A DNA stretch of 64,000 nt, taken from Planctomycetaceae bacterium. Lineage in GTDB: Bacteria; Planctomycetota; Planctomycetia; Pirellulales; Thermoguttaceae. Location: contig JAISLW010000268.1 of assembly GCA_031277105.1 (NCBI GenBank), positions 1 through 64,000 of the forward strand, given 5' to 3'. The translations under genes were made by a program, and so were the position numbers. Below the pieces are notes generated by a model. The model searched no databases. It saw only the letters and a list, made by a program, of their open reading frames with translations, and had not been told where the DNA came from. Within the stretch, counting starts at the first letter, position 1. Each line of letters begins with the position of its first letter. Positions 16,618 to 26,549 of the stretch are shown here, in pieces.

Positions 16618-19600
16618 TCATATTGTTACCGTATCTACTGTGAAATTATTTGCCGTGTTTTTGGCGATGATTTTTAATTGTTCTAAAAGTTGCGTATCAA
16701 TTTTATTATTTGATTCATCCCTGTTTGTCGCTAAATTTAATGTTGCAACATTTGACTGCGGCGCTGGGTACATTGGTTGCGGTACTGGCGTTACAGGTAA
16801 CATCGGAGCAATATTCACAGGATTAAAATCAGGCAATAAAGGATACGAATAAACATTCGGCGCTGAAACATTCGTATCCAAAAAATCACGAGGCGCTGAA
16901 ATATTCGTCGAAGGAATATTTGTAACCGGAATATTTGTCGTTAAAAAATCACGTGTCGCAGGAACATTTACCGCTGGAATATTCGGCGTTAAAAAATCAC
17001 GTGTCGCAGGAACGTTTACCGCTGGAGTATTTGTCGTTAAAAAATCACGTGTCGCAGGAACATTTACCGCTGGAATATTCGGCGTTACGGGTAAAGTAAC
17101 ATTTGGAATTGTATTAGCAGGAACGGCAACGTTTGCAGGAATATTCGCGGGAACGGGAATGTTTGCGGGAATTGCGGCGTTTGACGTTGTAGCGCCTGTT
17201 GGTATTTTAATTGACGGGGGCTGAATTGTTGCCGGCGAATATCCTGTAAAAACATCAGGCACGGCTGCAACAGCATTTGACCGTGCGGCAGTCGCTGAAG
17301 CGATTGTACTTTCCGCTGAAGTCGCCCGATTAAGTATATCAATTGGTACGGCTGATTTAGCGGTTTCGGCTGCTTTTTTGGCTTCTTCCGCTTTGGCGAT
17401 AGCAGCGTCGCGTATTTTTTTCGCTTCCGCCGCTTTCGCTTCCGCTTCGTCTAACGTTTTCTTTGCCGCTATCGCTTCCGGCGTAACAGCCGCGCCCGAT
17501 TTTAACGCTTCTTTGGCTTGTATCGCTTTATCCAAACCTGCTTGTTTTTCAAATACGTTCACGGCATTTGTACCGTTTGCGAATAATTTACGGTCAAACA
17601 TATTATTGAATCGGGCTTTATTGCCTGCGCCGCCGATACGGTCTTGAAAAAAAGCGTTCCAAGCGTAAGCCTCATCTAAACTAGCGGCTTCGCGACCGTT
17701 ATCTTTTTTGAATTGCGTCATCCGCAATTTATCTTCATCAGCGACAATTTGCTCGTCAGTTCTAGTATCAAACATGCCGCGATTCTTTATTGCGGCTTGT
17801 CTCATTTTTTGTTTATGCTGTTCCGCTTGTGCAAAAACGTCGGCGTTTTCGGCTTGCCGTTTTTCGTGCGCCGCTTTCATACTTGCCAATTCTTTTTCAT
17901 CTTTTGCCGTGAAAGCGCCGCGTGATTTGTCAACTTGCGCCTTCGCTTCGTCAACTCTTTTTTGGGCTTCGTCAAGTTTGTTTTGCGTTTCTTTTACAAT
18001 ATTTTCCGCTTTTTTCTGTTCCGATTCAGCAATTTTGAATTGATTGTATTGCGGCGAATTTAACATGATATAAGATAATTCCCGCGTAGCCGCTTCTAAT
18101 TCTTCTTGCGATTTGACTACTGCCGTAATATTGTCCGCATACGCGTCAAGCGTTTTAATTAACGGTTTCATTGCAGCGTCGTCAAAACGTTTAATATATT
18201 CGTCTTCCCGCAACGGCGCCGCTTGCATCGACAACGCAGTTGCGTTACCTGTATTAGCCCAAGTATTCAACGATGAATCCATCGTCGTTTTCGCCGCCGC
18301 TTCACGCCGCTTTTGATCCGCTAACAATTTTTCCTGTTCCGCTATCTTGACTTTCAATTCGGTCAATTCGGACTCCGGCGTACCCGCAACTTGCATTTTC
18401 GCATCGTACTCCGCTTTCAAATTTTGTACGTTAGCTGCATACGTAGCGCCTTCGTCTCTGACAGTCGTATAATTCGCAACCGATTCCTGATACTTCTTTT
18501 GCGCCGCATAACCGGGTATAGTTTGCATCCGTATCGATTCTTCTTGCTTGAGTCGGTCTTCCGGCGACAACAGAATTGACGTAGATTTGGCGGCGTTTGC
18601 TGAATTAACAGCGGCAGTCCTTGACCGTAGCGCTGCCGCCGTAGCGCTGTCAACACGCTTAATTTCATCCGCCGTTTTAGGAACCGCTATCTTAATATTG
18701 CCCCTCGCCGACATTTCAGAAATCCGCTTCATAAATTTCATCGAAGTCGCATCAAAATCGTCCAAACCTTCCAACGTAACCTTGACATGCAATTCTTCCT
18801 GTATTTTTCCGTAAGCGTCCGCCGTCGCCCTCGCATACGTTTGAGCGTCAATCATTCCCGCCGCCAACATATCTTCATATTTTTTCAATTGTTGTCCGTA
18901 TTTTTGGACTTTGCGGTCGTCGTTTAATTGGTCAATTAAATCGTTTGCTTCTTTGGCGTATTCGTCTAAAGCGTTAAAATGTAAATTCAACGCTTGCAAT
19001 TTATGAACTTGTTCAACAGTCGCCGCCGAAGCGCCTTGCATTTCTAACTTGAACCGTTTCGCCATTTCAGCGCCCATTTCTATCGCGACAATTTGATCCC
19101 GCAACCCTTTGACCTCTTCACGTCCTGATTTTTCGCCTTCCATCGATTTCGCCAAATCTAACGCTTGCAACCTCGCAAGTCTAGTCGCTTCGTTCACGCC
19201 TTGCATCCGCATTTGTAAATCTAGCGCCGCCCGATCCGAAACAGTCAACGCATACGCTTGCTTTTGAGTTTCTAAAACCGCTTCTTTCATTTCTTGCGCC
19301 GCCGTCGCCGCTTGCAACATTACCCACGAAACCCGCAACTTGTCTATCGCCAATCTGTTTTCTTGCGTCCGCTCCGTCAAAGCGCTAATCGTATTTTCCG
19401 TTATCTTGATCGCCTCGTTCAAATTAGCCAACGTTTTACGTTCCGCTTCCGTCGCTTTCGACATATCGCGTCCTGCAAATTTATCTTTCGCTTTTTGCAA
19501 ATCTTGCAACCGCTGGTTGTAACCTTTCAACCGCATTTCCGTATCGCCGATCAATTTATACTCTAATTCCCAAATAGAAGCCTGTTCACTCGCCATCCCT

Positions 19601-22506
19601 AACGTTCTGCGTTGTATCAGATACGCTTCCGTTTTTTCGTAAACTTTGGCAGCCGCTTCCGCTTGCAAAGTTACTTCGTCGTCAACCGCTTTTTTTACGC
19701 CGTCTAATAACGATTTCGATTGTTCCAAAGCTTGATTTTGCAATTTAGCCGCATCAGCGCCCGCAATTAAACGATTACCCAACTCATTAGCGCCGCCGAT
19801 TAACGCCGTCAACGTTTTCGATACTTTGCCAAACTCCGGCGCTAAACCGCCCGAAACCTGATACGCCAACCAATCAAAACCATAAACTACAGCGTCAATA
19901 AACTTGAACAACGCCGAATAATAAACCTTCAAAAACGACGTAAAACTTTCACCCAACGAAATAAACGTATCTTGAATATACTCGATAAATTCGCCTATCT
20001 TGCCATGCGAAACTTCGTCAAGATACGAATAAATAATTTTCATCGAACCGCTAAAATTAGAAGCGATTGCTTTAGTTACCGCTACAATTTTATCGAAGCC
20101 TGCCGCAAAATCTTTCAAATTGCCGTTCTTGCCTAGAAATTGCGCCATTTTCGCAACTCTTGCCAAACCCACAAAAACCAGACCTAGACCTGCAACAATT
20201 AACGCTATTGGCCACAAAGTAGCAGCCCAACTTGTCGCCGCCGCTACACGCAACGCCTTAAAACCCGAAACCAATAAACTTATCCCCTTCGTCAACGGCG
20301 CTACCGTCAACAACGATAATAAACGCAACGGCAATAAAACCGCACGCGTAGTCAAACCCAACAATCGCAACTCGCCTATCAACCATTTCGTACTCATTCG
20401 CATTGCCGTCAAACCGCCAACAGCCGCCGCCAAACCGCCAACCAATAAAGCAAAACCCGTCGCCGCATAACGAACTGGTTTAGGTAAATCCGTAAATACA
20501 GTTACAACTCCACGTACTATTTTCGCCGCAGCCGTAACATACGGCAATAAATCATTGCCCAACGCTACCGCACACGCTTGCAACGCCGACGTTATTTTAT
20601 TCAATTCGTTGTACAAACCGCCGCCAATCTCATCCGAAAAAGCGCCTATCGCATCCTTGCCAGACATCAATTGCAACCTGTACTCTTGCAACATTTCTAC
20701 GTTTTGTAACAACGGCGCTAAAGCCCGCGAAGTTGCAACCGATAAACCAACTTGAGCCAACGCCAATTTCAAAGCCTCGCCCCGCAAATGACCAAAACGA
20801 TTCGATAACGCGACAACTATCGACGCTAAATCCTTGTAAGAACCCGTCATGTCGTCAATCGGATTAAAACCAATTATATTCAACCACGATTCACGATGTT
20901 CGTTGATCGATTTTGTCAACTCTTTAATAGCGCCGTTAAACAATTCGCCCGCTTTTTGACCTTTGGCAAAACCTGTTTGCGAATATACCGCTAGCGCCGC
21001 CATCGTATCATTGACCGCGCTTTGTAAATTACCGGCAGCGCCAACCAATATCCTAGTCGCATCGCCTGCGCCTGCCGAAACCGCTTGCACGAAACTTTGG
21101 ACGCTGCCCGCCGCTAGTTTAGCCGCTACCGCATACTGATTCGCCATATACGCAAAATTCTCCGATAAACGCTCCGACGTATCCTCAAACGTCAACCCTA
21201 ACGAAGTATAAGCATTCGATAAAATTTCAGCGGCGCTTTCAGCAGAAATAGCGCCAACTACCGAAACTTGCATTACAGAATTTAACACAGATAAAGATTG
21301 AGCCGCCGACATACCAGATTCGCCCAACTTTTTAACGCCGTCGACAACATCGTCCATATCAGCGCCAAATTGAACCGCAAGCGTACTAGCAGCAGCCGTC
21401 AACGCCGAAAAACCCGTTACATCCGAACCCGCCGCCAAACTACCAGATAAATTATTAAACGTAGCATGAACCGATTTCAACGCCTTCTCAAAATCAGCAG
21501 CCGCATAAACATTGCCAATCAAAAAACCTAACAACGGCACAGAAACTAACGCCGAAATCTTGACCGTCGTTTCATCTATCGAACCGCTCGCCGCTTCAAC
21601 AGCGTCGTTAAATTCACGCTGCGAAATATTGCCCTGCCGTAACGCCTCTTCCAATTGAGCAACCATGTTACGATACGTCTCCGCTTCCGTCGTAACTAAA
21701 CCCAAACCGCGTCTAGCTTCAATTAAACGCGAATTATATTCAGATTGACTTATCGCGCCTGCGGTATATTGTTCATTTATTTCTTGTACTTTTACCGCAT
21801 AATCCGCAGCCGCAGAATACGAACCCGCGTAAGATTTACGAGCCGCTTCCAACATCGACGTATATTCATCAGCGCTCATATTGGCAACAGCTTCGTTGAT
21901 CGCCAACAACTTAACACGATACTCTTCACTAGCGCTTACAGATAAACCCAACGATTGATGCACGTTTGACAATTGTTCTTCGTACCTAGCCAACGATATA
22001 ATGCCGCTGTCATATTGACCGCGTAACGCAGTTAATTGTGCAACCGAAGCAGCCCACTTTTGCGCCAAAGTTGTTACAGGTTGAATAACCTTTTTAGTAG
22101 AATCCGCAACGTTGTCCAACGCCGACGTTACGCCTTCAATAGAATCGTCCAAATCATCCGAACCGTCATTCAAATCGCCAACTGAATCCCGCAATGCGTC
22201 AAAATCCTTGACTGTTTTTTTTGTTGTTTCGGAAGTCCGCCTGACGGTTTTTTCCGTATCAGATAAAATTTGTTGATGTTTTTCTATCGCTTTGGTACTT
22301 TCGCCGACAATAACGCCCCACGCTTCAACAGCCTTTGTCGTTTGAGATATTACGGAGTCTATCGCCTTAAAAGTTACTAGCAATTCATTCGCACGATCTA
22401 CTGCAACTTGTATCGCAGCCTCCGCCGATTTCAAACTCGACTCTAACACAGAAACATCAACGCTAATCGAAAAATTCAATTCAGATATATTACCGTCAAC
22501 AGCCAT
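16618..22506 (-). CDS. Tail tape measure protein
   Basis: About 1962 residues from ATG 22506 (MAVDGNISELNFS); an upstream in-frame start at 22539 is less likely. Contains the TP901-type tape measure core (FEKALKSVHATFNNL, then AAEILSNAYTSLGLTFEDTSE and FVQAVSAGAGDA), long Ala/Glu/Lys coiled coils, and hydrophobic segments near the middle (FALLVGGLAAAVGGL, LIVAGLGLVFVGLA). N-terminal repeats (NEQYTAGAISQSEYNSRL and relatives) and C-terminal tandem repeats of 16 residues (PAVNVPATRDFL) are seen. It sets tail length during assembly and is ejected before DNA. At roughly 0.15 nm per residue the tail would be near 290 nm. Confidence 0.95.
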   Translation of the reverse strand: MAVDGNISELNFSISVDVSVLESSLKSAEAAIQVAVDRANELLVTFKAIDSVISQTTKAVEAWGVIVGESTKAIEKHQQILSDTEKTVRRTSETTKKTVKDFDALRDSVGDLNDGSDDLDDSIEGVTSALDNVADSTKKVIQPVTTLAQKWAASVAQLTALRGQYDSGIISLARYEEQLSNVHQSLGLSVSASEEYRVKLLAINEAVANMSADEYTSMLEAARKSYAGSYSAAADYAVKVQEINEQYTAGAISQSEYNSRLIEARRGLGLVTTEAETYRNMVAQLEEALRQGNISQREFNDAVEAASGSIDETTVKISALVSVPLLGFLIGNVYAAADFEKALKSVHATFNNLSGSLAAGSDVTGFSALTAAASTLAVQFGADMDDVVDGVKKLGESGMSAAQSLSVLNSVMQVSVVGAISAESAAEILSNAYTSLGLTFEDTSERLSENFAYMANQYAVAAKLAAGSVQSFVQAVSAGAGDATRILVGAAGNLQSAVNDTMAALAVYSQTGFAKGQKAGELFNGAIKELTKSINEHRESWLNIIGFNPIDDMTGSYKDLASIVVALSNRFGHLRGEALKLALAQVGLSVATSRALAPLLQNVEMLQEYRLQLMSGKDAIGAFSDEIGGGLYNELNKITSALQACAVALGNDLLPYVTAAAKIVRGVVTVFTDLPKPVRYAATGFALLVGGLAAAVGGLTAMRMSTKWLIGELRLLGLTTRAVLLPLRLLSLLTVAPLTKGISLLVSGFKALRVAAATSWAATLWPIALIVAGLGLVFVGLARVAKMAQFLGKNGNLKDFAAGFDKIVAVTKAIASNFSGSMKIIYSYLDEVSHGKIGEFIEYIQDTFISLGESFTSFLKVYYSALFKFIDAVVYGFDWLAYQVSGGLAPEFGKVSKTLTALIGGANELGNRLIAGADAAKLQNQALEQSKSLLDGVKKAVDDEVTLQAEAAAKVYEKTEAYLIQRRTLGMASEQASIWELEYKLIGDTEMRLKGYNQRLQDLQKAKDKFAGRDMSKATEAERKTLANLNEAIKITENTISALTERTQENRLAIDKLRVSWVMLQAATAAQEMKEAVLETQKQAYALTVSDRAALDLQMRMQGVNEATRLARLQALDLAKSMEGEKSGREEVKGLRDQIVAIEMGAEMAKRFKLEMQGASAATVEQVHKLQALNLHFNALDEYAKEANDLIDQLNDDRKVQKYGQQLKKYEDMLAAGMIDAQTYARATADAYGKIQEELHVKVTLEGLDDFDATSMKFMKRISEMSARGNIKIAVPKTADEIKRVDSATAAALRSRTAAVNSANAAKSTSILLSPEDRLKQEESIRMQTIPGYAAQKKYQESVANYTTVRDEGATYAANVQNLKAEYDAKMQVAGTPESELTELKVKIAEQEKLLADQKRREAAAKTTMDSSLNTWANTGNATALSMQAAPLREDEYIKRFDDAAMKPLIKTLDAYADNITAVVKSQEELEAATRELSYIMLNSPQYNQFKIAESEQKKAENIVKETQNKLDEAQKRVDEAKAQVDKSRGAFTAKDEKELASMKAAHEKRQAENADVFAQAEQHKQKMRQAAIKNRGMFDTRTDEQIVADEDKLRMTQFKKDNGREAASLDEAYAWNAFFQDRIGGAGNKARFNNMFDRKLFANGTNAVNVFEKQAGLDKAIQAKEALKSGAAVTPEAIAAKKTLDEAEAKAAEAKKIRDAAIAKAEEAKKAAETAKSAVPIDILNRATSAESTIASATAARSNAVAAVPDVFTGYSPATIQPPSIKIPTGATTSNAAIPANIPVPANIPANVAVPANTIPNVTLPVTPNIPAVNVPATRDFLTTNTPAVNVPATRDFLTPNIPAVNVPATRDFLTTNIPVTNIPSTNISAPRDFLDTNVSAPNVYSYPLLPDFNPVNIAPMLPVTPVPQPMYPAPQSNVATLNLATNRDESNNKIDTQLLEQLKIIAKNTANNFTVDTVTI
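16871..17090 (-). repeat. 48-base tandem repeats in the tape measure gene
   Basis: Three nearly perfect units plus degenerate ones, each encoding 16 residues of the type NIPAVNVPATRDFLTT. They lie in a Pro/Asn-rich C-terminal part and could change copy number by slippage, which would alter protein length. Confidence 0.85.
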
Positions 22507-22737
22507 AATAAATTTAAGGGTTAAGGAATTAGGAAACAAGGAATAGGGTTTTTAATTCGGACAACGGAATGCGAAATTTGGAATTGTAGGATTTTTATTT
22601 CAAAATTATGAAATACTTTTGCTTACCCCACTTGCCCAAAAAAACCTACCAAAAAGAAAAAACACACCCAGAAAACAAAACAAAAAAACATAACAGAATT
22701 AAATAAACTTGTGCAAAACAAAAAACAAAAAGAACTA

Positions 22738-22765
22738 TTGACTACAAACGCCAAACGGATATAAC
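22738..22765 (+). promoter_or_regulatory. Plus-strand promoter for the GIY-YIG stub and DUF262 gene
   Basis: TTGACT and TATAAC separated by 16 bases, about 50 bases upstream of the ATG at 22817. It is the only good sigma70-like pair in the 310-base spacer after the tape measure start. The rest of that spacer is A-rich with no gene. Confidence 0.55.
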
Positions 22766-22816
22766 TAAAACCCTTCTAAACCTAACCGCAATCTTTTACA
22801 AAAATAAAATTATAAA

Positions 22817-22942
22817 ATGAAACTTTACGCTTTCATTACGCATGGCATCCCCGAAAATAACGGCTACCTAAAAATCGGCGAAACCCGCGGCGATGTTGAT
22901 AAACGAATTAAAAACAATTCAACAACAAACAATACTAATTAA
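22817..22942 (+). CDS. Short GIY-YIG/T5orf172-like N-terminal stub
   Basis: 41 residues starting MKLYAFITHGIPENNGYLKI and followed by GETRGDVDKRIK. This is the pattern GxLKIGxTxxxVxxRI seen at the start of GIY-YIG-type domains in phage and restriction proteins. It stops after about 40 residues, so it is either a truncated remnant or a minimal protein. It ends two bases before the DUF262 start, forming one plus-strand operon. Confidence 0.5.
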   Translation: MKLYAFITHGIPENNGYLKIGETRGDVDKRIKNNSTTNNTN

Positions 22943-22944
22943 AA

Positions 22945-24066
22945 ATGTTTAATCACGAATTTATCAAGAATCAAGAGACTTTGACCGTTTGTCAATTACT
23001 CAACAGTAATACTTTTATAATCCCAATTTACAAACGACCCTACGTTTGGCATAAACCACAATGCGAAACGTTGTGGAACGATCTGTACAATTTATTTGAA
23101 ACCGAAAAACAAAACAACAATAAACCTAACAAATCACATTGTTTTCCTGCCTGTTCTGACGAAAGTATTGACGATCAAGTTTACTCGCTTGGTTCTGTAT
23201 TTTTATCGATTCCAAATTTACACACTGACGAAGCGTTTAAATTAACTTTACCTAACGCCAGCGACCGACCGTATTGTATAGTTGACGGTCAACAACGTTT
23301 AATCACGATTTCATTACTCTTGCGGGCGTTGTGGCATGACGACTTGCAACAATACGTCGAATTTATACGCTGCTTTCAACGCTGCAATAAATACAACTTC
23401 AATGAATCGTTAGGTTCGCGTTTCTTGTTTAGCAATTTGGACTTGCGTTACGATTTAGATGAAACTTTGCAAACAGTCAAAGAACCCGAACTAACCCATA
23501 CGCTATATTACAAGAATTACAGTTACTTCAAAAATAAAATTGACTCGCTTTTTGATAAATTGGAAAATCGCAAAAAATTTATCAATACTATTTTGCACAA
23601 AACGTACTTTTCTAAAAATATTTACCCAAACGAAATTAGAGCAATGACGTTTTTTGAAACGCCAAAACATAAAGGTCTTGTCCAAACCGACGGCGATAAA
23701 CTTAAAATAAAACTCGCTAAACTTGCGTTAGAAGGGTCAATGACTACTTTTGCTAGTTTCGATAATTTTAGTTCAGCGTGGTGGCTTTTAGAATCAAAAA
23801 TTGACGCGTTACGTAATGCGTCAAATAGAAAAATAACGCTTAATAAATTGTTTCAGCGTTATATGATCGCATTACGCAAAAAACACAACGATACAACGCC
23901 GCTAGTCAAAATCAAAGATTTCTTTGAAGGTAACGTAAAAGATACGCAAAATAATAAAAGAAAAACAAACAAATACACATTTGAAAAAATCGGATGGTCA
24001 AACGTAATCACATCACTAGAACAAATAATAAACGAAATGACCTCACAATCACAACAACAAAAATAA
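22945..24066 (+). CDS. DUF262 (GmrSD N-terminal-like) protein
   Basis: 373 residues with DUF262 hallmarks: PIYKRPYVW (27-35) and VDGQQRLIT (113-121), the conserved nucleotide-handling motif of this ParB-related fold. Family members occur in type IV restriction systems (GmrS/GmrD) and other anti-phage proteins. The usual C-terminal DUF1524 HNH nuclease motif is not visible, so it may be a regulator or need a partner. Plus-strand orientation against the surrounding minus-strand genes marks it as an acquired cargo gene. Confidence 0.8.
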   Translation: MFNHEFIKNQETLTVCQLLNSNTFIIPIYKRPYVWHKPQCETLWNDLYNLFETEKQNNNKPNKSHCFPACSDESIDDQVYSLGSVFLSIPNLHTDEAFKLTLPNASDRPYCIVDGQQRLITISLLLRALWHDDLQQYVEFIRCFQRCNKYNFNESLGSRFLFSNLDLRYDLDETLQTVKEPELTHTLYYKNYSYFKNKIDSLFDKLENRKKFINTILHKTYFSKNIYPNEIRAMTFFETPKHKGLVQTDGDKLKIKLAKLALEGSMTTFASFDNFSSAWWLLESKIDALRNASNRKITLNKLFQRYMIALRKKHNDTTPLVKIKDFFEGNVKDTQNNKRKTNKYTFEKIGWSNVITSLEQIINEMTSQSQQQK

Positions 24067-24082
24067 ATACATATCTTACTAT

Positions 24083-24688
24083 TTACATTTTACGTAATAC
24101 TTCAAGTCGCTTTGAGAGTTGTTGTAATTGCGCCGATTCTGTAACTCTATCTGATAATTGAATTATTTCGTCTATTTCGGCAAAGTCTGCACTTTTATTG
24201 TTTTTTGACAACGCAGCATATTCAACTTTCATTGCTAATTCTAACGTTTTTAATTTTTTAGCAAGAACGCCTTTTTCAATCATTATATTTTCATCTATCG
24301 CTCTTACTTTTATATAATCGTCGTCTAACAAATTCAATTGTTTGTAATAGAACGCATCAACTTCATTATATTTTTTTGCTATTTCGTCTTTTTGTTTCGT
24401 TAACATATTTGCTTGTTTTTGCAATTCTAATAATTCTTTGGTTCTTTGGCTTTTAATGGTCAATATTTGTTTTTGTAGATTATCTTTATCGATTGGCAAT
24501 TTTCTACGTTGCTCTTGCAATTCATTAAGTTTTTGTTTGCTTATTTCGTAATCTGCCATCGCAACCCGAAACCTAGCCAACTCTGCTGTTCCGTTAAACA
24601 CGCCTATTTGACTTATCCCCATACGTTCATGTTGATTTGCTTGTAAGCTTTCAAACATAGATATATCCGCAATATTTTGATTTCCCAT
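24083..24688 (-). CDS. Tag-family protein with coiled coil
   Basis: 201 residues from the ATG at 24688 (an in-frame ATG lies six codons earlier at 24706). Starts MGNQNIADISMFESLQANQ with SQIGVFN after it, the shared tag. The remainder is almost wholly coiled coil (about 45-195, Lys/Glu/Gln/Leu heptads). It converges on the DUF262 gene with a 16-base gap. No catalytic motif. It is the longest tag protein and may be a scaffold-like or rod-shaped cargo (inference). Confidence 0.8.
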   Translation of the reverse strand: MGNQNIADISMFESLQANQHERMGISQIGVFNGTAELARFRVAMADYEISKQKLNELQEQRRKLPIDKDNLQKQILTIKSQRTKELLELQKQANMLTKQKDEIAKKYNEVDAFYYKQLNLLDDDYIKVRAIDENIMIEKGVLAKKLKTLELAMKVEYAALSKNNKSADFAEIDEIIQLSDRVTESAQLQQLSKRLEVLRKM

Positions 24689-24766
24689 ATAACCGTAATC
24701 TTTCATAAATTAAAAGTATTGAAAATAAAAGCAAAATTTAACAACAATCAATATATTAACAGATAA

Positions 24767-24825
24767 ACGCCTAATCATGCGTATAGAAAAAACTGAAAAT
24801 AATCCAGATTAGATAATTTGACCAA
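24767..24825 (-). promoter_or_regulatory. Promoter and short 5' hairpin of the tag gene at 24688
   Basis: On the minus strand TTGGTC (24825-24820) and TATTTT (24801-24796) with an 18-base spacer, then a weak ACGC/GCGT hairpin (24782-24767). It fits the pattern of the other tag-gene promoters, but less well. Confidence 0.45.
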
Positions 24826-24838
24826 TAGAAAAAAACAG

Positions 24839-25828
24839 TCAACTAGATTTACACAACCTGTTTGTAAAACGTTCCTTGCTCTTACGTAATTCGTCCAAGT
24901 TATAGATAGAAACACGATCTACGCCAATATCCGCAATAACCATATCACAACAAACGCCAATAACAGACGATAAACCTTTAACACATTCTTTATTTGATTG
25001 CGTACAAAAAACTTCAGCGTCGATACTAACAAACGATCTAATTACTTCCGGTTCAGGATGATCATAACGATTGCCATAACCAACCGAAACAATCGCATAA
25101 TCCGTCTTGATATTATCAAAAAACCATTCGCGATCTCCTTTATTAGACCAAAAATTACCACCATGATGCGGAACAGTTAAAATCTGCACACGTTGCACGC
25201 CGTTATTATTGACAACTCTACGCCACGCTTTAACAGGAGCATCCCCAGAAAAAATAACCTTCTGCGTCTTAACCGTCAAAGCAATTACACCACACGTAGC
25301 ATTACTTACAGTCGTACTACTCGCAACATTTGTAGAATTACTCGTCAATTCAAGATTTCGTATAAAATACGGATGTAAGACAGAAACGCAAATATTTTTT
25401 TCATTATTTTTCCAAATATCGCCAGTATCGTGTACTTCTAAACGTTCAACTAATCTTTCCAAGTCAGAATTATCAGAAATAGCCTCTTTTATATCGGCAT
25501 ACACGGCAATATCTTCCAATTTACGATCTATCAATAAATAAATTTTATCAATACAACCACAAAAACAATCAAGAACATTTTTTACATCGCCTACATGATC
25601 AGCGTCATTATGAGACAAAATTAACGCTTCTATATGTTGTATATTGTGTTCTTTTAATAGAAGGATCAAAGGACTAACATCTTTAACTTCGCCTTTATCT
25701 TTTTCTTTAGGTCTATATCGTCCTGTGTCTATTACAATAGCACGAAAATCGCCCAAAAGAATAACTTGAGACGTACCCTGACCAACATTGACAAAACAAC
25801 ACGTAGCAACAATATCTGTATTACACAT
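24839..25828 (-). CDS. ComEC/Rec2-type metallo-beta-lactamase-fold hydrolase
   Basis: 329 residues, soluble. Metal-binding motifs: SHNDADHVGD (72-81), FSGDAP, and VPHHGGNFWSN, as in the C-terminal hydrolase domain of ComEC. No membrane part. Stand-alone proteins of this type often occur in defence or accessory clusters next to uncharacterised partners. It ends the three-gene run with the genes at 26545 and 27287 (gaps of 3-4 bases). Substrate (nucleic acid or nucleotide) is unknown. Confidence 0.85.
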   Translation of the reverse strand: MCNTDIVATCCFVNVGQGTSQVILLGDFRAIVIDTGRYRPKEKDKGEVKDVSPLILLLKEHNIQHIEALILSHNDADHVGDVKNVLDCFCGCIDKIYLLIDRKLEDIAVYADIKEAISDNSDLERLVERLEVHDTGDIWKNNEKNICVSVLHPYFIRNLELTSNSTNVASSTTVSNATCGVIALTVKTQKVIFSGDAPVKAWRRVVNNNGVQRVQILTVPHHGGNFWSNKGDREWFFDNIKTDYAIVSVGYGNRYDHPEPEVIRSFVSIDAEVFCTQSNKECVKGLSSVIGVCCDMVIADIGVDRVSIYNLDELRKSKERFTNRLCKSS

Positions 25829-25831
25829 AAT

Positions 25832-26545
25832 CTATTTCCAATATTCAGATTGCGTTATTTTAACAACGGGTATAGACTGAATGAACTTGTCAACATCCTC
25901 TTTCGAATACACTTTATGATTTGAACGTTTAACCTCAATTATTTTGACAAGTTTAGCCGTTTTACGCTTACACATTTTTTTTGCGCGAAAATACTCGCCA
26001 ATATCATAAGCAGATAATTCTTGCGGACAATTTGACAAATCAACTATATTTACATGACCATCCAACCACTCAATTTCAAATTTATCATCGTACTTCTTAA
26101 TCACTTTTCCTGTTTGCTCAAAGCACAAAAGAGTTTCAGGAATATCTACAAGTTTAACAAAAAATTCATACAACCTTTTTTCTCGCTCATCCCGTTCCCA
26201 ATGAAGTTTAGAATAAATTACCTGGAAATTGAGATGAAAAGATTCTTGCCATTTGTCTAACGCTTCTTTTCTAGTCTCGCCTACTCCTTGAATATCAGGT
26301 AGCACAAGAGGAGAACAAAAGCAAGAAAAATAATTTTCAGACTTCTGTTCTATAACAACACGTATTGCATTATAAAAGGAATAAGTATAATGATCGTGCT
26401 GAAACCCTTTTATCCATTTACTGTTAGTTTCTGGGATTAAAGGATATTCTTGTTTTGCATAACGAATATTTTCACATTCTATATTACAAAGATAGGGATT
26501 AGAATACAATTCGTATTCATTCTGATTTATTACTATTGTTGACAT
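25832..26545 (-). CDS. Hypothetical protein with HicB-like segment
   Basis: 237 residues. The part around residues 70-105 (FSCFCSPLVLPDIQGVGETR then KEALDKWQESFH) resembles the HicB partial RNase-H fold used by antitoxins. The C-terminal part (about 135-215) has an SH3-like beta segment (FEIEWLDGHVNIVDLS) and a basic stretch. It is flanked within a few bases by the TIGR04255 and metallo-beta-lactamase genes, so the three are co-expressed. A sensing or antitoxin-like role is only a suggestion. Confidence 0.6.
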   Translation of the reverse strand: MSTIVINQNEYELYSNPYLCNIECENIRYAKQEYPLIPETNSKWIKGFQHDHYTYSFYNAIRVVIEQKSENYFSCFCSPLVLPDIQGVGETRKEALDKWQESFHLNFQVIYSKLHWERDEREKRLYEFFVKLVDIPETLLCFEQTGKVIKKYDDKFEIEWLDGHVNIVDLSNCPQELSAYDIGEYFRAKKMCKRKTAKLVKIIEVKRSNHKVYSKEDVDKFIQSIPVVKITQSEYWK

Positions 26546-26549
26546 CGTT

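Noticed and set aside
16640-21945. Many plus-strand frames opposite the tape measure gene
   Set aside because: Shadows caused by the biased Ala/Lys/Glu composition of the minus-strand gene.
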